Source of the DNA: [Lactobacillus] rogosae
GTDB lineage: Bacteria > Bacillota > Clostridia > Lachnospirales > Lachnospiraceae
Assembly: GCA_900112995.1 (NCBI GenBank)
Contig: FONU01000011.1
Location: 62,001 to 126,000, forward strand
Length of the DNA stretch: 64,000 nt
Direction of reading: 5' to 3'
Shown one piece after another: positions 30,711 through 40,217 of this stretch (positions within the stretch are counted from its first letter, which is position 1; each line of letters opens with the position of its first letter). The notes beneath the pieces were generated by a model. It had not been told where the DNA came from. It did not search any database and saw only the letters and a list, made by a program, of their open reading frames with translations. A program made the position numbers and the translations under genes.

Positions 30711-32504
30711 ATGGATATATTTGGTGTATTAGCATTACTTGGAGGATTGGCGATATTCCTCTATGGAATGGATTTATTAGGTGAAGGCTTAACGGGAGCA
30801 TCAGGAGGAAAGTTAGAGAATATACTTGAAAAGCTTACTTCTAACCCGATAAAGGCTGTTCTTTTAGGAGCTGGTGTTACAGCAGTTATACAGTCATCAT
30901 CAGCGACGACCGTTATGGTTGTAGGTTTTGTTAATTCAGGTATTATGAAGTTAAGACAGGCAATTGGCATTATAATGGGTGCTAACATAGGTACTACCAT
31001 AACTTCATGGATATTAAGCCTTACTGGTATTGAGAGTGATAATTTTTTTATAAGAATGTTGAAACCAACATCATTTTCACCAATCCTTGCAGTTATTGGT
31101 GTTGTGATGCTTGTATTCCTAAAGAAAGACAAATTTAAAAATCCGGCTAAGATATTTATTGGATTTGCACTTCTTATGTATGGTATGGAAGCTATGAGTT
31201 CATCTGTAGAGCCGCTTGCCGAAGTTCCACAGTTTCAGGCTTTATTAACAACATTTAAAAACCCAATACTTGGTATGATTGCAGGACTTGTATTTACAGC
31301 AATAATACAGAGTTCATCAGCTTCAGTTGGTATATTACAGGCATTATGTTCTACAGGAATATTAAGCTATGCAACTGTTCTTCCTATAATAATGGGACAG
31401 AATATCGGTACTTGTGCAACAGCTATGTTATCAAGTATTGGTGCAAGCAAGAATGGTAAAAGAGCAGCTATAGTTCATCTGTACTTTAATGTTATAGGTA
31501 CAGTTGTATTTATGACGGTTTTCTATACAGTTAATATGTTTGTACATTTTTCATTTCTGAATGATACAGCTAATGAGATGGGAATTGCGGTAATACATAC
31601 AACCTTTAATATTATTACAACTGCACTTCTTATTCCGTTAAGAAATGTGCTTGAGAAGCTCGCATATATGACTATAAGGGTTGATGATGAGGAAAAGGCA
31701 CTTATGGAAAGACAGAGTGTTAATGAATTTGCGCTTTTAGATGACAGATTTCTTGAGTCACCAAGCCTTGCAGTTGAACATTGTAAGACAGTTATAGGCA
31801 ATATGGCTGATATATCAAGGGAGTCATTATTTACAGCACTTGGACTTATCGGTAATTATGATGAGAATAAGGCATTGTATGTTGGTGAGCTTGAGAGCAG
31901 GGTTGATAAATATGAAGATGAGCTTGGTACATATATTATGAAGATAAGTACCAAGATACTTAATAAAGATGACTCAGAGACACTTAATATGATGCTTCAC
32001 AGCATAGGCGATTTTGAAAGAATATCAGACCACGCCTGTAATCTGTGCGACTCTGCAAGAGAATTGCATAATAAGCAGATGGAATTCTCACCTAAAGCTA
32101 AGACGGAGTTAGATATATTATGTTCGGCAGTAAGAGAGGTTGTAGATATATCCTTTGATTCCTTTAAGACTAATAATATTAAAGAAGCAGATAAAGTTGA
32201 ACCATTAGAAGAACTTATTGATACATTAACAGTTGAGCTTAAAGCTAGACATATAAGAAGATTAAGAGAAGGAAAATGTACTATTGAACTGGGATTTGCA
32301 CATTCAGATATTCTTAATAATCTTGAGAGAGTGTCAGACCATTGTTCTAATATAGCAGTAGATGTTATCCAGTCAGATAAGGAAAATTTTGATACACACG
32401 AATATCTTGATGCAATGAAGAACAGGGATAACCAGCAGTTTGCAAGAGAATATAAAGAATACAAGGAAAAATACAGACTTCCAGAAACTAGAAAATTTGT
32501 GTAA
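30711..32504 (+). CDS. Na/Pi cotransporter family protein with C-terminal PhoU-like domain
   Basis: 597 residues. The N-terminal half (about 1-320) has about nine spans and two inverted Na_Pi_cotrans repeats, each with a QSSSA motif (AVIQSSSATTVMV near residue 65, AIIQSSSASVGIL near 200). Residues about 350-560 are a helical PhoU-like domain with DFERISDHACNL and NLERVSDHCSNIA metal motifs. It probably imports phosphate with sodium, or exports excess phosphate. TTTTGGAGG precedes the ATG. Preceded by Pho-box-like repeats and followed by a PhoB/PhoR-like pair. Confidence 0.9.
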   Translation: MDIFGVLALLGGLAIFLYGMDLLGEGLTGASGGKLENILEKLTSNPIKAVLLGAGVTAVIQSSSATTVMVVGFVNSGIMKLRQAIGIIMGANIGTTITSWILSLTGIESDNFFIRMLKPTSFSPILAVIGVVMLVFLKKDKFKNPAKIFIGFALLMYGMEAMSSSVEPLAEVPQFQALLTTFKNPILGMIAGLVFTAIIQSSSASVGILQALCSTGILSYATVLPIIMGQNIGTCATAMLSSIGASKNGKRAAIVHLYFNVIGTVVFMTVFYTVNMFVHFSFLNDTANEMGIAVIHTTFNIITTALLIPLRNVLEKLAYMTIRVDDEEKALMERQSVNEFALLDDRFLESPSLAVEHCKTVIGNMADISRESLFTALGLIGNYDENKALYVGELESRVDKYEDELGTYIMKISTKILNKDDSETLNMMLHSIGDFERISDHACNLCDSARELHNKQMEFSPKAKTELDILCSAVREVVDISFDSFKTNNIKEADKVEPLEELIDTLTVELKARHIRRLREGKCTIELGFAHSDILNNLERVSDHCSNIAVDVIQSDKENFDTHEYLDAMKNRDNQQFAREYKEYKEKYRLPETRKFV

Positions 32505-32594
32505 AGCGTAGATATCAGCGGATACATTTTGTATAATTTTTTAAAGATAAAATGTATTAATATGCTGAAATCTGTCGCAGAAATCGAGGATATT

Positions 32595-33278
32595 ATGGCA
32601 TATGTATATGTTGTTGAAGATGATAAAAATATAAGCGAGATTGAAAGCTTTGCTTTAAAGAATGCAGGGCATACAGTTGTTGAGTGTGCAAGCGGCAAAG
32701 AATTCCATAAGCTTATGAGAGACAGAATACCAGATATGATACTTCTTGATGTTATGCTTCCAGATGAAGATGGATTAGAGATATTAAGAAAGATAAGACA
32801 GACTCCAGAGACAAGAAGAGTTCCTGTTATAATGGTTACAGCTAAGACAACAGAGCTTGATAAAGTTAAAGGACTTGACCTTGGAGCAGATGATTATATA
32901 ACCAAACCATTTGGAATTATGGAATTAATATCAAGAGTTAAAGCACTTCTTAGAAGGACAGGAAGTTCTGATGAAGAGAAGCTTATAGGAATTGGAAGTC
33001 TTTTTATTGATGATGAAAAACGAGTTGCATATGTCGATGATAAACCTGTTGAGCTTACTTATAAAGAGTATGAATTATTAAAATATCTTGCACTTAACCG
33101 TGGAATTGTCTTGACAAGGGATAATATAATGGACAGAATATGGAGTACAGATTACGAGGGCGAGTCAAGAACTCTTGATGTTCATATCAAGACATTAAGA
33201 CATAAGCTTGGTGCGGCTGGTAATTATATAAAGACTGTCCGTAATGTAGGATATTTTATGGATGATGAGGCCAGATAA
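32595..33278 (+). CDS. OmpR/PhoB-family response regulator
   Basis: 227 residues. Receiver (1-120) with acidic pair at 9-10, phosphoacceptor Asp52 in LLDVMLP, VTAKT, and Lys in ITKPFG. A winged-helix DNA-binding domain follows (about 130-227: LTYKEYELLKYL, SRTLDVHIKTLRHK). GAGGATATT sets the ATG at 32595. Overlaps the kinase gene by one base (TAATG). From location it is probably the PhoB/PhoP-type controller of the pst-phoU genes. Confidence 0.9.
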   Translation: MAYVYVVEDDKNISEIESFALKNAGHTVVECASGKEFHKLMRDRIPDMILLDVMLPDEDGLEILRKIRQTPETRRVPVIMVTAKTTELDKVKGLDLGADDYITKPFGIMELISRVKALLRRTGSSDEEKLIGIGSLFIDDEKRVAYVDDKPVELTYKEYELLKYLALNRGIVLTRDNIMDRIWSTDYEGESRTLDVHIKTLRHKLGAAGNYIKTVRNVGYFMDDEAR

Positions 33279-34645
33279 TGAAAAAAAGAATTAATCTTTT
33301 GTATATGATAATGGCACTTGTTACTATTGTGGCATCTGTATCTATAGCGTGTACTGTGTTCTACAATGTACTAAAGCATGAAGTGCTTGAAGATATGCAC
33401 AATTACATAGATGTGTTTATTGGTGCAGATGCCTGGGGAATGGTAACAGACCCTGACAATATAGTTGAACAGAAGGTAATTGATAATTACGATGGAAATC
33501 TTAGAATAACATTTATTAATTCACAGGGTTATGCGGTAGTCGATACACTTGTTGATATTGATAAAATGGAAAATCATAACGAACGTCCTGAGGTTGTTGC
33601 GGCTAGACGGAATGGTTATGGATGTGACATAAGAAGGTCCGTAACACTTAATAAGAATTCTTATTATTATGCAGTTGCACTTGATAATGGATATGTGCTA
33701 AGAGTTTCAAGGGAAGTAAGCAGTATGACGAGTATTATGACAAGTATGCTCCCTGTTATAATTGTGTTATGTGTAATTCTCTTTATAATCTGTATGATAA
33801 GTTCACATTTTCTGACAAAAAGCATTGTTGAGCCGATTGAGTATCTTGCCAATAATATGGATGCTTCGGAGTCGGTTAAAGTATATAAGGAGCTTGTTCC
33901 ATTTGTTACAACTATTAAAAGGCAACACGAGGATATTATGCGCAATGCCAATATGAGGCAGGAATTCACGGCAAATGTTTCGCACGAATTAAAGACACCG
34001 CTGACATCAATATCAGGCTATTCTGAGCTTATTGAAAGTGGTATGGCGGCAGGTGATGATGCCAAGAGATTTGCAGGTGAAATACATAAAAGCTCACAAA
34101 GACTTCTCTCGCTTATCAATGATATTATAAGGATATCAGAGCTTGATGCCATATCGACAGAAGAAATATTCGAGACAGTTAATCTGTATGAAACAGCCAG
34201 GTCAACGGTGCAGATGCTTGAGATAAGTGCACAGAAGCACAGCATTATTATTGATGTTACAGGAAGTGATGTTAATATTACTGCTGATAAGCAGATGCTT
34301 GAGGAGCTTATATATAACCTGTGTGATAATGCGATACGTTACAATAATCCGGGTGGAAAGGTTAAGGTATCTGTGTATACAAGACAGAATAATGGTGTGA
34401 CTGAAAATGTTCTTGAAGTAGCGGATAACGGTATAGGAATACCTAAGGAACATCAGGACAGGATATTTGAAAGATTTTACAGAGTTGATAAGAGCAGGTC
34501 AAAATCTACTGGTGGTACAGGACTTGGGCTTGCGATTGTAAAGCATATAGTAGCCAAACACCATAATGCACATATAGAGCTTGAAAGTGAATTAGGAAAG
34601 GGAACTACTATAAGAGTTGTATTTGCTGATAATATGACAGTATAG
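33278..34645 (+). CDS. PhoR-like sensor histidine kinase
   Basis: 455 residues. A first membrane span at about 8-29, an extracellular sensor of about 115 residues, a second span at about 150-172, then HisKA with the phosphoaccepting His236 in VSHELKTPLTS. The HATPase part holds NLCDNAIRYN (N box), VADNGIGIP (G1) and GTGLGLAIVKHIV (G2). It pairs with the upstream regulator by overlap and should sense phosphate status through PhoU/Pst. Confidence 0.9.
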   Translation: MKKRINLLYMIMALVTIVASVSIACTVFYNVLKHEVLEDMHNYIDVFIGADAWGMVTDPDNIVEQKVIDNYDGNLRITFINSQGYAVVDTLVDIDKMENHNERPEVVAARRNGYGCDIRRSVTLNKNSYYYAVALDNGYVLRVSREVSSMTSIMTSMLPVIIVLCVILFIICMISSHFLTKSIVEPIEYLANNMDASESVKVYKELVPFVTTIKRQHEDIMRNANMRQEFTANVSHELKTPLTSISGYSELIESGMAAGDDAKRFAGEIHKSSQRLLSLINDIIRISELDAISTEEIFETVNLYETARSTVQMLEISAQKHSIIIDVTGSDVNITADKQMLEELIYNLCDNAIRYNNPGGKVKVSVYTRQNNGVTENVLEVADNGIGIPKEHQDRIFERFYRVDKSRSKSTGGTGLGLAIVKHIVAKHHNAHIELESELGKGTTIRVVFADNMTV

Positions 34646-34678
34646 GCAGTATACTGATTTGATATTAGTAGGTATCAA

Positions 34679-34701
34679 AGTCGGGGCTTTTGACCCCGGC
34701 A
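34679..34701 (+). terminator. hairpin after the kinase gene, weak terminator
   Basis: GTCGGGG and CCCCGGC around a 7-nt loop. The following ATCATTATAT lacks a T run, so termination would be weak. Confidence 0.5.
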
Positions 34702-34722
34702 TCATTATATAATTAAATATAC

Positions 34723-34765
34723 AAATATTGTAGTTAAAGTATGTAAATATTGCAGTTAAATATGT
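34723..34765 (+). repeat. tandem 22/21-bp repeat upstream of the second MATE promoter
   Basis: Two consecutive copies of AAATATTGYAGTTAAA plus TATGT, one base apart in length, ending 9 bp before the -35 box. Likely a regulator site. Confidence 0.6.
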
Positions 34766-34774
34766 AAATAAAGG

Positions 34775-34803
34775 TTGACGTTCGCTTATTAATTGATTAT
34801 CTT
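34775..34803 (+). promoter_or_regulatory. sigma-A promoter of the second MATE gene
   Basis: TTGACG, 17-bp spacer, TATCTT. The -35 (TTGACGTTC) and the ribosome-site region (GAGCGTCAA at about 34831) form an inverted pair. Confidence 0.75.
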
Positions 34804-34843
34804 ATACGAGGTAAGTTAGTTAAGAAATGGAGCGTCAATTTTT

Positions 34844-36223
34844 ATGAGTAAATTATTAGCAGATAAAAAGAAATTATTTGATATTGATAAGGATAATCTG
34901 ATGTTTCACAATAAAGCACTGTTTGCACTTCTTATACCAATAGTTGTCGAACAGCTGCTTAACTCATTTATGGGTATGGTGGATACTATGATGGTAAGTA
35001 ACCTTGGAAGCCAGGCAATATCGGGTGTATCGCTTGTTGACTCGGTTAATAACCTTATCGTACAGTTATTTTCTGCTATGGCTACAGGTGCGGCAATTAT
35101 ATGTTCACATTATATAGGAATGAAAGACCGTGAGGGTGCTAATAAGGCGGCAAGACAGGTTGTGCTTACAGTTGCCACAATAGCAGTTGTCATAACAATA
35201 GCAGGACTTATATTAAGAAGACCTCTTTTAAGTTTTATATTTGGTAAGGTAGAACCTGAGGTTATGAGCAATGCAGTAACATACTTTCTGTATACAGCGT
35301 TAAGTTATCCATTTCTTGCGTTGTTTAGTGCAGGCTCAGCGATATTCAGATCGTGTGGTAATTCAAGATATCCTATGATGGTATCAGTAATCTCTAACGT
35401 AATAAATGTATGTGGAAATGCACTTCTTATGTTCGTATTTAATATGGGAGTTGCAGGTGCAGCTATATCAACACTTGTATCAAGAGTGTTCTGTATGGTT
35501 GTTATATTTATTGCATTATCCAAGCCAAAGATAGATATAGTAGTATCAGAATATCATAAGATAAGACCTGATTATAAGCTTATAGGCTCGATACTTGCGA
35601 TAGGTGTTCCGTCAGGAATTGAGAACAGTATGTTCCAGTTCGGTAAGCTTGCAATCCAGTCAACAGTATCAACTATGGGAACAGCGGCTATTGCGGCACA
35701 GGCTATGACTAATATATTAGAAAATGTTAATGGTGTCTTTGGAATAGGTGTTGGTATATGCCTTATGACTGTTGTAGGACAGTGTCTTGGAGCAGGAAGA
35801 AAAGAAGAAGCCAAGTATTACATAGTCAAATTGTGCGGAATAGCAGAGATAGGAATTATTGTATCTTGTATTATCGTGTATGCACTTGTACGTCCTATAA
35901 CGGTTCTTGGTGGAATGGAGACAGACAGTGCAAGAATGTGTATAGAGATGGTTGGTGCGATAACAATATATAAGCCAATTGCGTGGGTATTCTCATTCGT
36001 TCCAGCATACGGAATGAGAGCGGCAGGAGATGTAAAGTTCTCAATGATAACATCAATGACAACTATGTGGTGTTGCAGGGTTGCATTGTGTATTGGTCTT
36101 GTTAAGGTATTCAATATGGGACCAATGGCAGTGTGGTATGGTATGTTCGCAGACTGGACAGTAAGAGGAATAGTCTTTGTAAGCAGATACTTTAGCGGTA
36201 AGTGGATTAAGAAGGTTATATAG
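34844..36223 (+). CDS. MATE-family efflux transporter (second)
   Basis: 459 residues with about twelve spans in two halves. The N-terminal half carries ALLIPIVVEQLLNSFMGMVDTMMVS; the Asn/Asp-poor pore residues differ from the copy at 4459. Drug or metabolite antiporter by family. It starts 14 bp after ATGGAGCG, a longer spacing than usual here. It has its own promoter preceded by tandem repeats, which suggests specific regulation. Confidence 0.9.
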   Translation: MSKLLADKKKLFDIDKDNLMFHNKALFALLIPIVVEQLLNSFMGMVDTMMVSNLGSQAISGVSLVDSVNNLIVQLFSAMATGAAIICSHYIGMKDREGANKAARQVVLTVATIAVVITIAGLILRRPLLSFIFGKVEPEVMSNAVTYFLYTALSYPFLALFSAGSAIFRSCGNSRYPMMVSVISNVINVCGNALLMFVFNMGVAGAAISTLVSRVFCMVVIFIALSKPKIDIVVSEYHKIRPDYKLIGSILAIGVPSGIENSMFQFGKLAIQSTVSTMGTAAIAAQAMTNILENVNGVFGIGVGICLMTVVGQCLGAGRKEEAKYYIVKLCGIAEIGIIVSCIIVYALVRPITVLGGMETDSARMCIEMVGAITIYKPIAWVFSFVPAYGMRAAGDVKFSMITSMTTMWCCRVALCIGLVKVFNMGPMAVWYGMFADWTVRGIVFVSRYFSGKWIKKVI

Positions 36224-36300
36224 TATATAGCATATGGAATGGGCATTTAATACAATGATAAAATTGTTAAAAGATTAAATGGTAAATTAATAAAGATAAA

Positions 36301-36396
36301 CGGTTAAAAAATGGAAATTTTATTATATTAACGGTTAAAATTATATATAATACCGGTTGACAAATGGAAATTCACCTCCTATACTTTAATTAAAGT
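36301..36396 (+). promoter_or_regulatory. promoter and repeated operator-like sites of the HTH-Uma2 gene
   Basis: TTGACA (36357-36362), 17-bp spacer, TATACT (36380-36385). The -35 lies inside CGGTTGACAAATGGAAATT; nearly the same 19 bp occurs at 36301-36319, and CGGTTAAAA is seen again at 36332. A 14-bp palindrome, ACTTTAATTAAAGT, covers the probable start site. Confidence 0.7.
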
Positions 36397-36436
36397 AACT
36401 TATAGACATTAGACCTATTATACGGAGGTGCTGTAT

Positions 36437-37204
36437 ATGACTATTCAGGAGATGAGGGATAAGAAGAAAGAAAAAGGCTACACATATGCACAGATGGCTG
36501 AGTTATCGGGAGTGCCATTAGGGACAATACAGAAGATATTTTCTGGAGAAACAGAAAGTCCACGCTATGATACGCTTCTGGCACTTGAACAGATTTTTAC
36601 AGAGCAATCTGTAGTGTGCGAGGCTGCTGCTTCTTATAAGACTGACAGGAATGGAAGTTATACGCTTGATGATTATTATGCCTTACCAGAGGATCAGAGA
36701 GTTGAGTTAATTGATGGATATTTCTATACAATGCTGTCGCCTACATTTGGACATCAGTCAATTGCAGGAGAAATACACCGTCAGATTGCTAATTATATTA
36801 TGGAGCATAACGGAAGCTGCCGTCCATTTATTGCACCGGTAGATGTACAGCTTGACTGCGATAATAAGACAATGGTTGAGCCAGATGTTGGCATAATATG
36901 TGACACTTCCAAGATTAAGAGATTTGGAATATATGGAGCACCGGATTTTGTTCTTGAAGTAATATCTCCATCTACTAAGAAAAGGGACTATGCCCTTAAG
37001 CTGTCAAAGTATATGGAAGCTGGTGTCCGTGAATATTGGATAGTGGATTTCGTGCAGGCGAAGATACTTGTATATTATTTTGAAGGTGACAACTATCCTG
37101 TTATATATGGATTTGACAAGCCGGTTCCAGTGAATATCTATGGTGGTGACCTTGCTATAGACTTTTCTAATATTGCTAAGTGGCTTGAGGAAGGGATGGA
37201 ATAA
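36437..37204 (+). CDS. HTH-Uma2 (PD-(D/E)XK nuclease-like) fusion
   Basis: 255 residues. Residues about 1-55 are an XRE-type helix-turn-helix (YTYAQMAELSGVPLGTIQKIFSG). Residues about 75-245 are a Uma2/DUF820 domain, with ELIDGYFY, the acidic EPDVGII and the core PDFVLEVISPSTKKRD that supply the PD-(D/E)XK-like residues. Uma2 proteins are common but poorly understood. GGAGG (36424-36428) sets the ATG at 36437. The HTH may bind the repeats in its own promoter; it could also be part of a toxin-like or mobile module. Confidence 0.8.
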   Translation: MTIQEMRDKKKEKGYTYAQMAELSGVPLGTIQKIFSGETESPRYDTLLALEQIFTEQSVVCEAAASYKTDRNGSYTLDDYYALPEDQRVELIDGYFYTMLSPTFGHQSIAGEIHRQIANYIMEHNGSCRPFIAPVDVQLDCDNKTMVEPDVGIICDTSKIKRFGIYGAPDFVLEVISPSTKKRDYALKLSKYMEAGVREYWIVDFVQAKILVYYFEGDNYPVIYGFDKPVPVNIYGGDLAIDFSNIAKWLEEGME

Positions 37205-37252
37205 GGAAAGTGCCGATAAAAAAGTGCCGATAGAATTCGAGAGAAATAAAAA

Positions 37253-37295
37253 TATAAGCTGTAAGTGCCAATCCTCTTAGCACTTACAGCTTATT
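37253..37295. terminator. bidirectional terminator between the Uma2 gene and the enolase pseudogene
   Basis: AAGCTGTAAGTGC pairs with GCACTTACAGCTT, 13 perfect pairs. The minus strand continues ATATTTTTATTT, the plus strand ATTGTTATG. Confidence 0.75.
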
Positions 37296-37312
37296 GTTAT
37301 GTATACATTTAA

Positions 37313-37849
<537 letters not shown>

Positions 37850-37882
37850 TCATATGGGTGTTTAGATACAGAATTTATTCTG

Positions 37883-37913
37883 AATAGCACTGATTAAATA
37901 CCAAATAACACAT
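37883..37913 (+). promoter_or_regulatory. 21-bp-spaced direct repeat before the AgrA-like gene
   Basis: AATAGCAC at 37883 and AATAACAC at 37904, 21 bp apart, linked by TTAAATACCA. This matches the pair before the pheromone gene and fits LytTR dimer sites. A TATAGT follows at 37928. Confidence 0.75.
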
Positions 37914-37977
37914 CTCAATTGAAAGTGTATAGTCATTGTGATACATTTTATTTATAAATAAAGAAATGAGGATTAGT

Positions 37978-38736
37978 ATGAAAACAGTAGAGATAGCAGT
38001 ATGCGATGATGAACAAGTGCATATAGACAGAATTGTTAAATATATAGAGGTATATTCGGAAGAATCTGAAATAAATATTAATATAACATCATATAATTCA
38101 GGAATGGCATTGTTGAAGGATATAGAAAATGATGATTTAAAGTATGATATTATATTTCTTGATGTTGAAATGCCAGAAATTAATGGAGTAGATATAGCAA
38201 GGCAGATACGTAAAATTACACAAGATGTAATAATATGTTTTGTGACGAGTTTTGATAAATACGCAATACAAGCTTATGGTGTTGAAGCATTAGCATATGT
38301 TGTAAAACCAGTTGCATATGCTGAATTGAAAAGAGTGCTGTCAAGAGCTGTTGTATTGGTGCAATATACATTTGATTATAAGGAAGCAGAGGAACGATAC
38401 ATAGAGGTTCCTGTTTCGAGAAATACCCGAATAGTAGACGTAAGGACTATACAGTATATTGAAAAACGAAGAAATCAATGCGTTTTACATTGTACAGATG
38501 CAGAGATAACGTGTTATGAAACATTAAAGAAGATTTGTAGTAAGTTAGATCAAAATATATTTATATATGTGCATCAAGGGTATATAGTCAATTTTGATGC
38601 AATAAAAGAAGTTAAAGAAAATGTGGTATGTCTTGGGGATGGCGTTGAAGTGCCACTAAGCAGAAGTCATTATAAAGAAGTGAAGAATAGGCATATGAGT
38701 AAAATAAGAAAGCTGCTTGAAGAAAGAAAAATGTAG
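37978..38736 (+). CDS. AgrA/LytTR-family response regulator
   Basis: 252 residues. Receiver with acidic residues Asp10-Asp11, phosphoacceptor Asp62 in FLDVEMPEING, a Thr-Ser in VTSFDKY, and Lys in VVKPVAY. A LytTR DNA-binding domain follows (about 145-245: VDVRTIQYIEKRRNQCVLH, HQGYIVNFDAIKEV, VPLSRSHYKEV). Typical of peptide quorum sensing. ATGAGGATTAGT gives the ATG at 37978. Convergent with the AgrC-like kinase; a 21-bp-spaced repeat upstream suggests autoregulation. Codons are more AT-rich than in neighbouring housekeeping genes. Confidence 0.88.
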   Translation: MKTVEIAVCDDEQVHIDRIVKYIEVYSEESEININITSYNSGMALLKDIENDDLKYDIIFLDVEMPEINGVDIARQIRKITQDVIICFVTSFDKYAIQAYGVEALAYVVKPVAYAELKRVLSRAVVLVQYTFDYKEAEERYIEVPVSRNTRIVDVRTIQYIEKRRNQCVLHCTDAEITCYETLKKICSKLDQNIFIYVHQGYIVNFDAIKEVKENVVCLGDGVEVPLSRSHYKEVKNRHMSKIRKLLEERKM

Positions 38737-38751
38737 AGATAACACTATTGT

Positions 38752-38790
38752 TAATTACAGATAATAATTAAATACTATTATCTGTAATTA
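38752..38790. terminator. bidirectional terminator between convergent AgrA-like and AgrC-like genes
   Basis: TAATTACAGATAATA and TATTATCTGTAATTA, a 15-bp perfect stem. It includes the AgrC-like stop codon. AT-rich, no long T run. Confidence 0.6.
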
Positions 38791-40067
38791 GGAATAAGTA
38801 TATCAACAATGAAGGTAGTATCATTGTAGTTAATATCAATTGTGCCACCGTATTTATTAACATTATTCGTAACACTAATAAGACCTAATCCGTGCAAAGG
38901 ATTAGCCTTAGAGACAGAAGAAGGTTTGCTTGAGATAAAGCGACCTTCTCTTTTTTTGATTTTTTCGTGGTGATTATTTTCACAATGTATTGCCAGATAT
39001 GTATCTGCCTGTTTAATAGCAAGATTAATATATCCGTTATCGAGTTTTGAAGCGGCAGTTATAGCATTATCTAATATATTTCCAAGCACTGTTATGAGAG
39101 TAAAGTCATTTATATAGATGTTGTTAAAATCTAACTGTGTATCAAATGCTATTTTATTATCATCACATATGAGCTTTTTAGAGTTAAGAAGTGCTGATAT
39201 GGTAGATGAAGTGGAAGATATAGTCTGAGTCTGGTTAAGTTCATCAGTTATCTTATGTATGTAATCGTGAATTTGTTTATTTTTACCATCAGCAGACAAA
39301 CTGTCAATAATAAGAAGGTGATTTTTCATATCGTGTCTTAATGTGTGGAGCTGTTGTAATTTATCGTCAATCTGAGAATTATATTCAGATTCCATAGCAG
39401 CTTTTTCAATTTGAATTTTATTCATAGCATTTTCTTCAAGAGTAATTGCGATTCTACTATAAGTAGTAAGACAAAATATGATTATTAGTGCGATTAATAT
39501 AAAAAACATAGGAATAAGCATCTGTGAATTAAGTATTGTTGGTTCAGTGAGAATAGGTGCTATTGATAAAGTGATGATAGTTGCAATTGATATAAAATCA
39601 TATAGAAATATGTAGGGTTTTGCTGTGTTTAATGATTTGATTTTTTTAGTATTAAAATATATACAGGCTATGATATAAGAAATGATAATACCAGAAGTCG
39701 AATTATAATGTGTGTAAAGTTGATTTGAAGCAATTTGCAATAAATCTCTAAAAAATAATGCATGCAGTAATATAATTATAAATGTGGAAATATAATCATA
39801 CATAAAATATTTAATGGCAGTAATGAGGCGTTTGATAAGTGCTCCGTTGCAGCTTACTAAAATATAGGCAAGTATAATAATATTTAATATATATACGAAC
39901 CAGTTAGGAAAAGTTATTATTGCATAGAATATTCTAAATGTTAAAAAAATAGGTCTGAGTATGTGTTTATAATATGATTTATAACCGTGATTTTTAATAA
40001 ACAAATCAATAATTAGAAAATCAAAGAAATTCTCAATTGTGTCAAAAAATATATTGTAAAAATTCAT
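38778..40067 (-). CDS. AgrC-like GHKL sensor histidine kinase
   Basis: 429 residues. The N-terminal 190 or so are hydrophobic with about six spans, the peptide-sensing part in this family. A coiled helical region then carries the phosphoacceptor motif TLRHDMKNHLL. The GHKL ATPase shows LDNAITAAS (N box) and HGLGLISVTNNV (G box). The ATG at 40067 follows a GGGGGG ribosome site on the minus strand; the frame is open to 40235 but the added part lacks one. Predicted to sense the peptide at 40218 and phosphorylate the AgrA-like protein. The kinase and regulator genes are convergent rather than cotranscribed. Confidence 0.85.
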   Translation of the reverse strand: MNFYNIFFDTIENFFDFLIIDLFIKNHGYKSYYKHILRPIFLTFRIFYAIITFPNWFVYILNIIILAYILVSCNGALIKRLITAIKYFMYDYISTFIIILLHALFFRDLLQIASNQLYTHYNSTSGIIISYIIACIYFNTKKIKSLNTAKPYIFLYDFISIATIITLSIAPILTEPTILNSQMLIPMFFILIALIIIFCLTTYSRIAITLEENAMNKIQIEKAAMESEYNSQIDDKLQQLHTLRHDMKNHLLIIDSLSADGKNKQIHDYIHKITDELNQTQTISSTSSTISALLNSKKLICDDNKIAFDTQLDFNNIYINDFTLITVLGNILDNAITAASKLDNGYINLAIKQADTYLAIHCENNHHEKIKKREGRFISSKPSSVSKANPLHGLGLISVTNNVNKYGGTIDINYNDTTFIVDILIPNYR

Positions 40068-40124
40068 AAATCCCCCCTGTAGTAACAATATTATTATACA
40101 GAATATAAAAATTAAGTCAATTTT

Positions 40125-40160
40125 TACCAAATAGCACAGTTTAAATACCAAATAGCACAT
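40125..40160. promoter_or_regulatory. 21-bp-spaced direct repeat between the kinase and pheromone genes
   Basis: TACCAAATAGCACA occurs at 40125 and 40146, exactly 21 bp apart. The 27-bp block running from AATAGCAC through the second site is nearly the same as at 37883. TATAGA at 40178 could be the -10 for the peptide gene. It may serve the divergent kinase as well. Confidence 0.8.
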
Positions 40161-40217
40161 GTTTATTGCATTAGAAATATAGAAGTGATATGTTTGCTGA
40201 GAAAGGAGATGATATAT

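Noticed and set aside
31997-32698. Minus-strand ORF of 233 codons over the Na/Pi transporter
   Set aside because: Shadow of two real genes with strong domain motifs.
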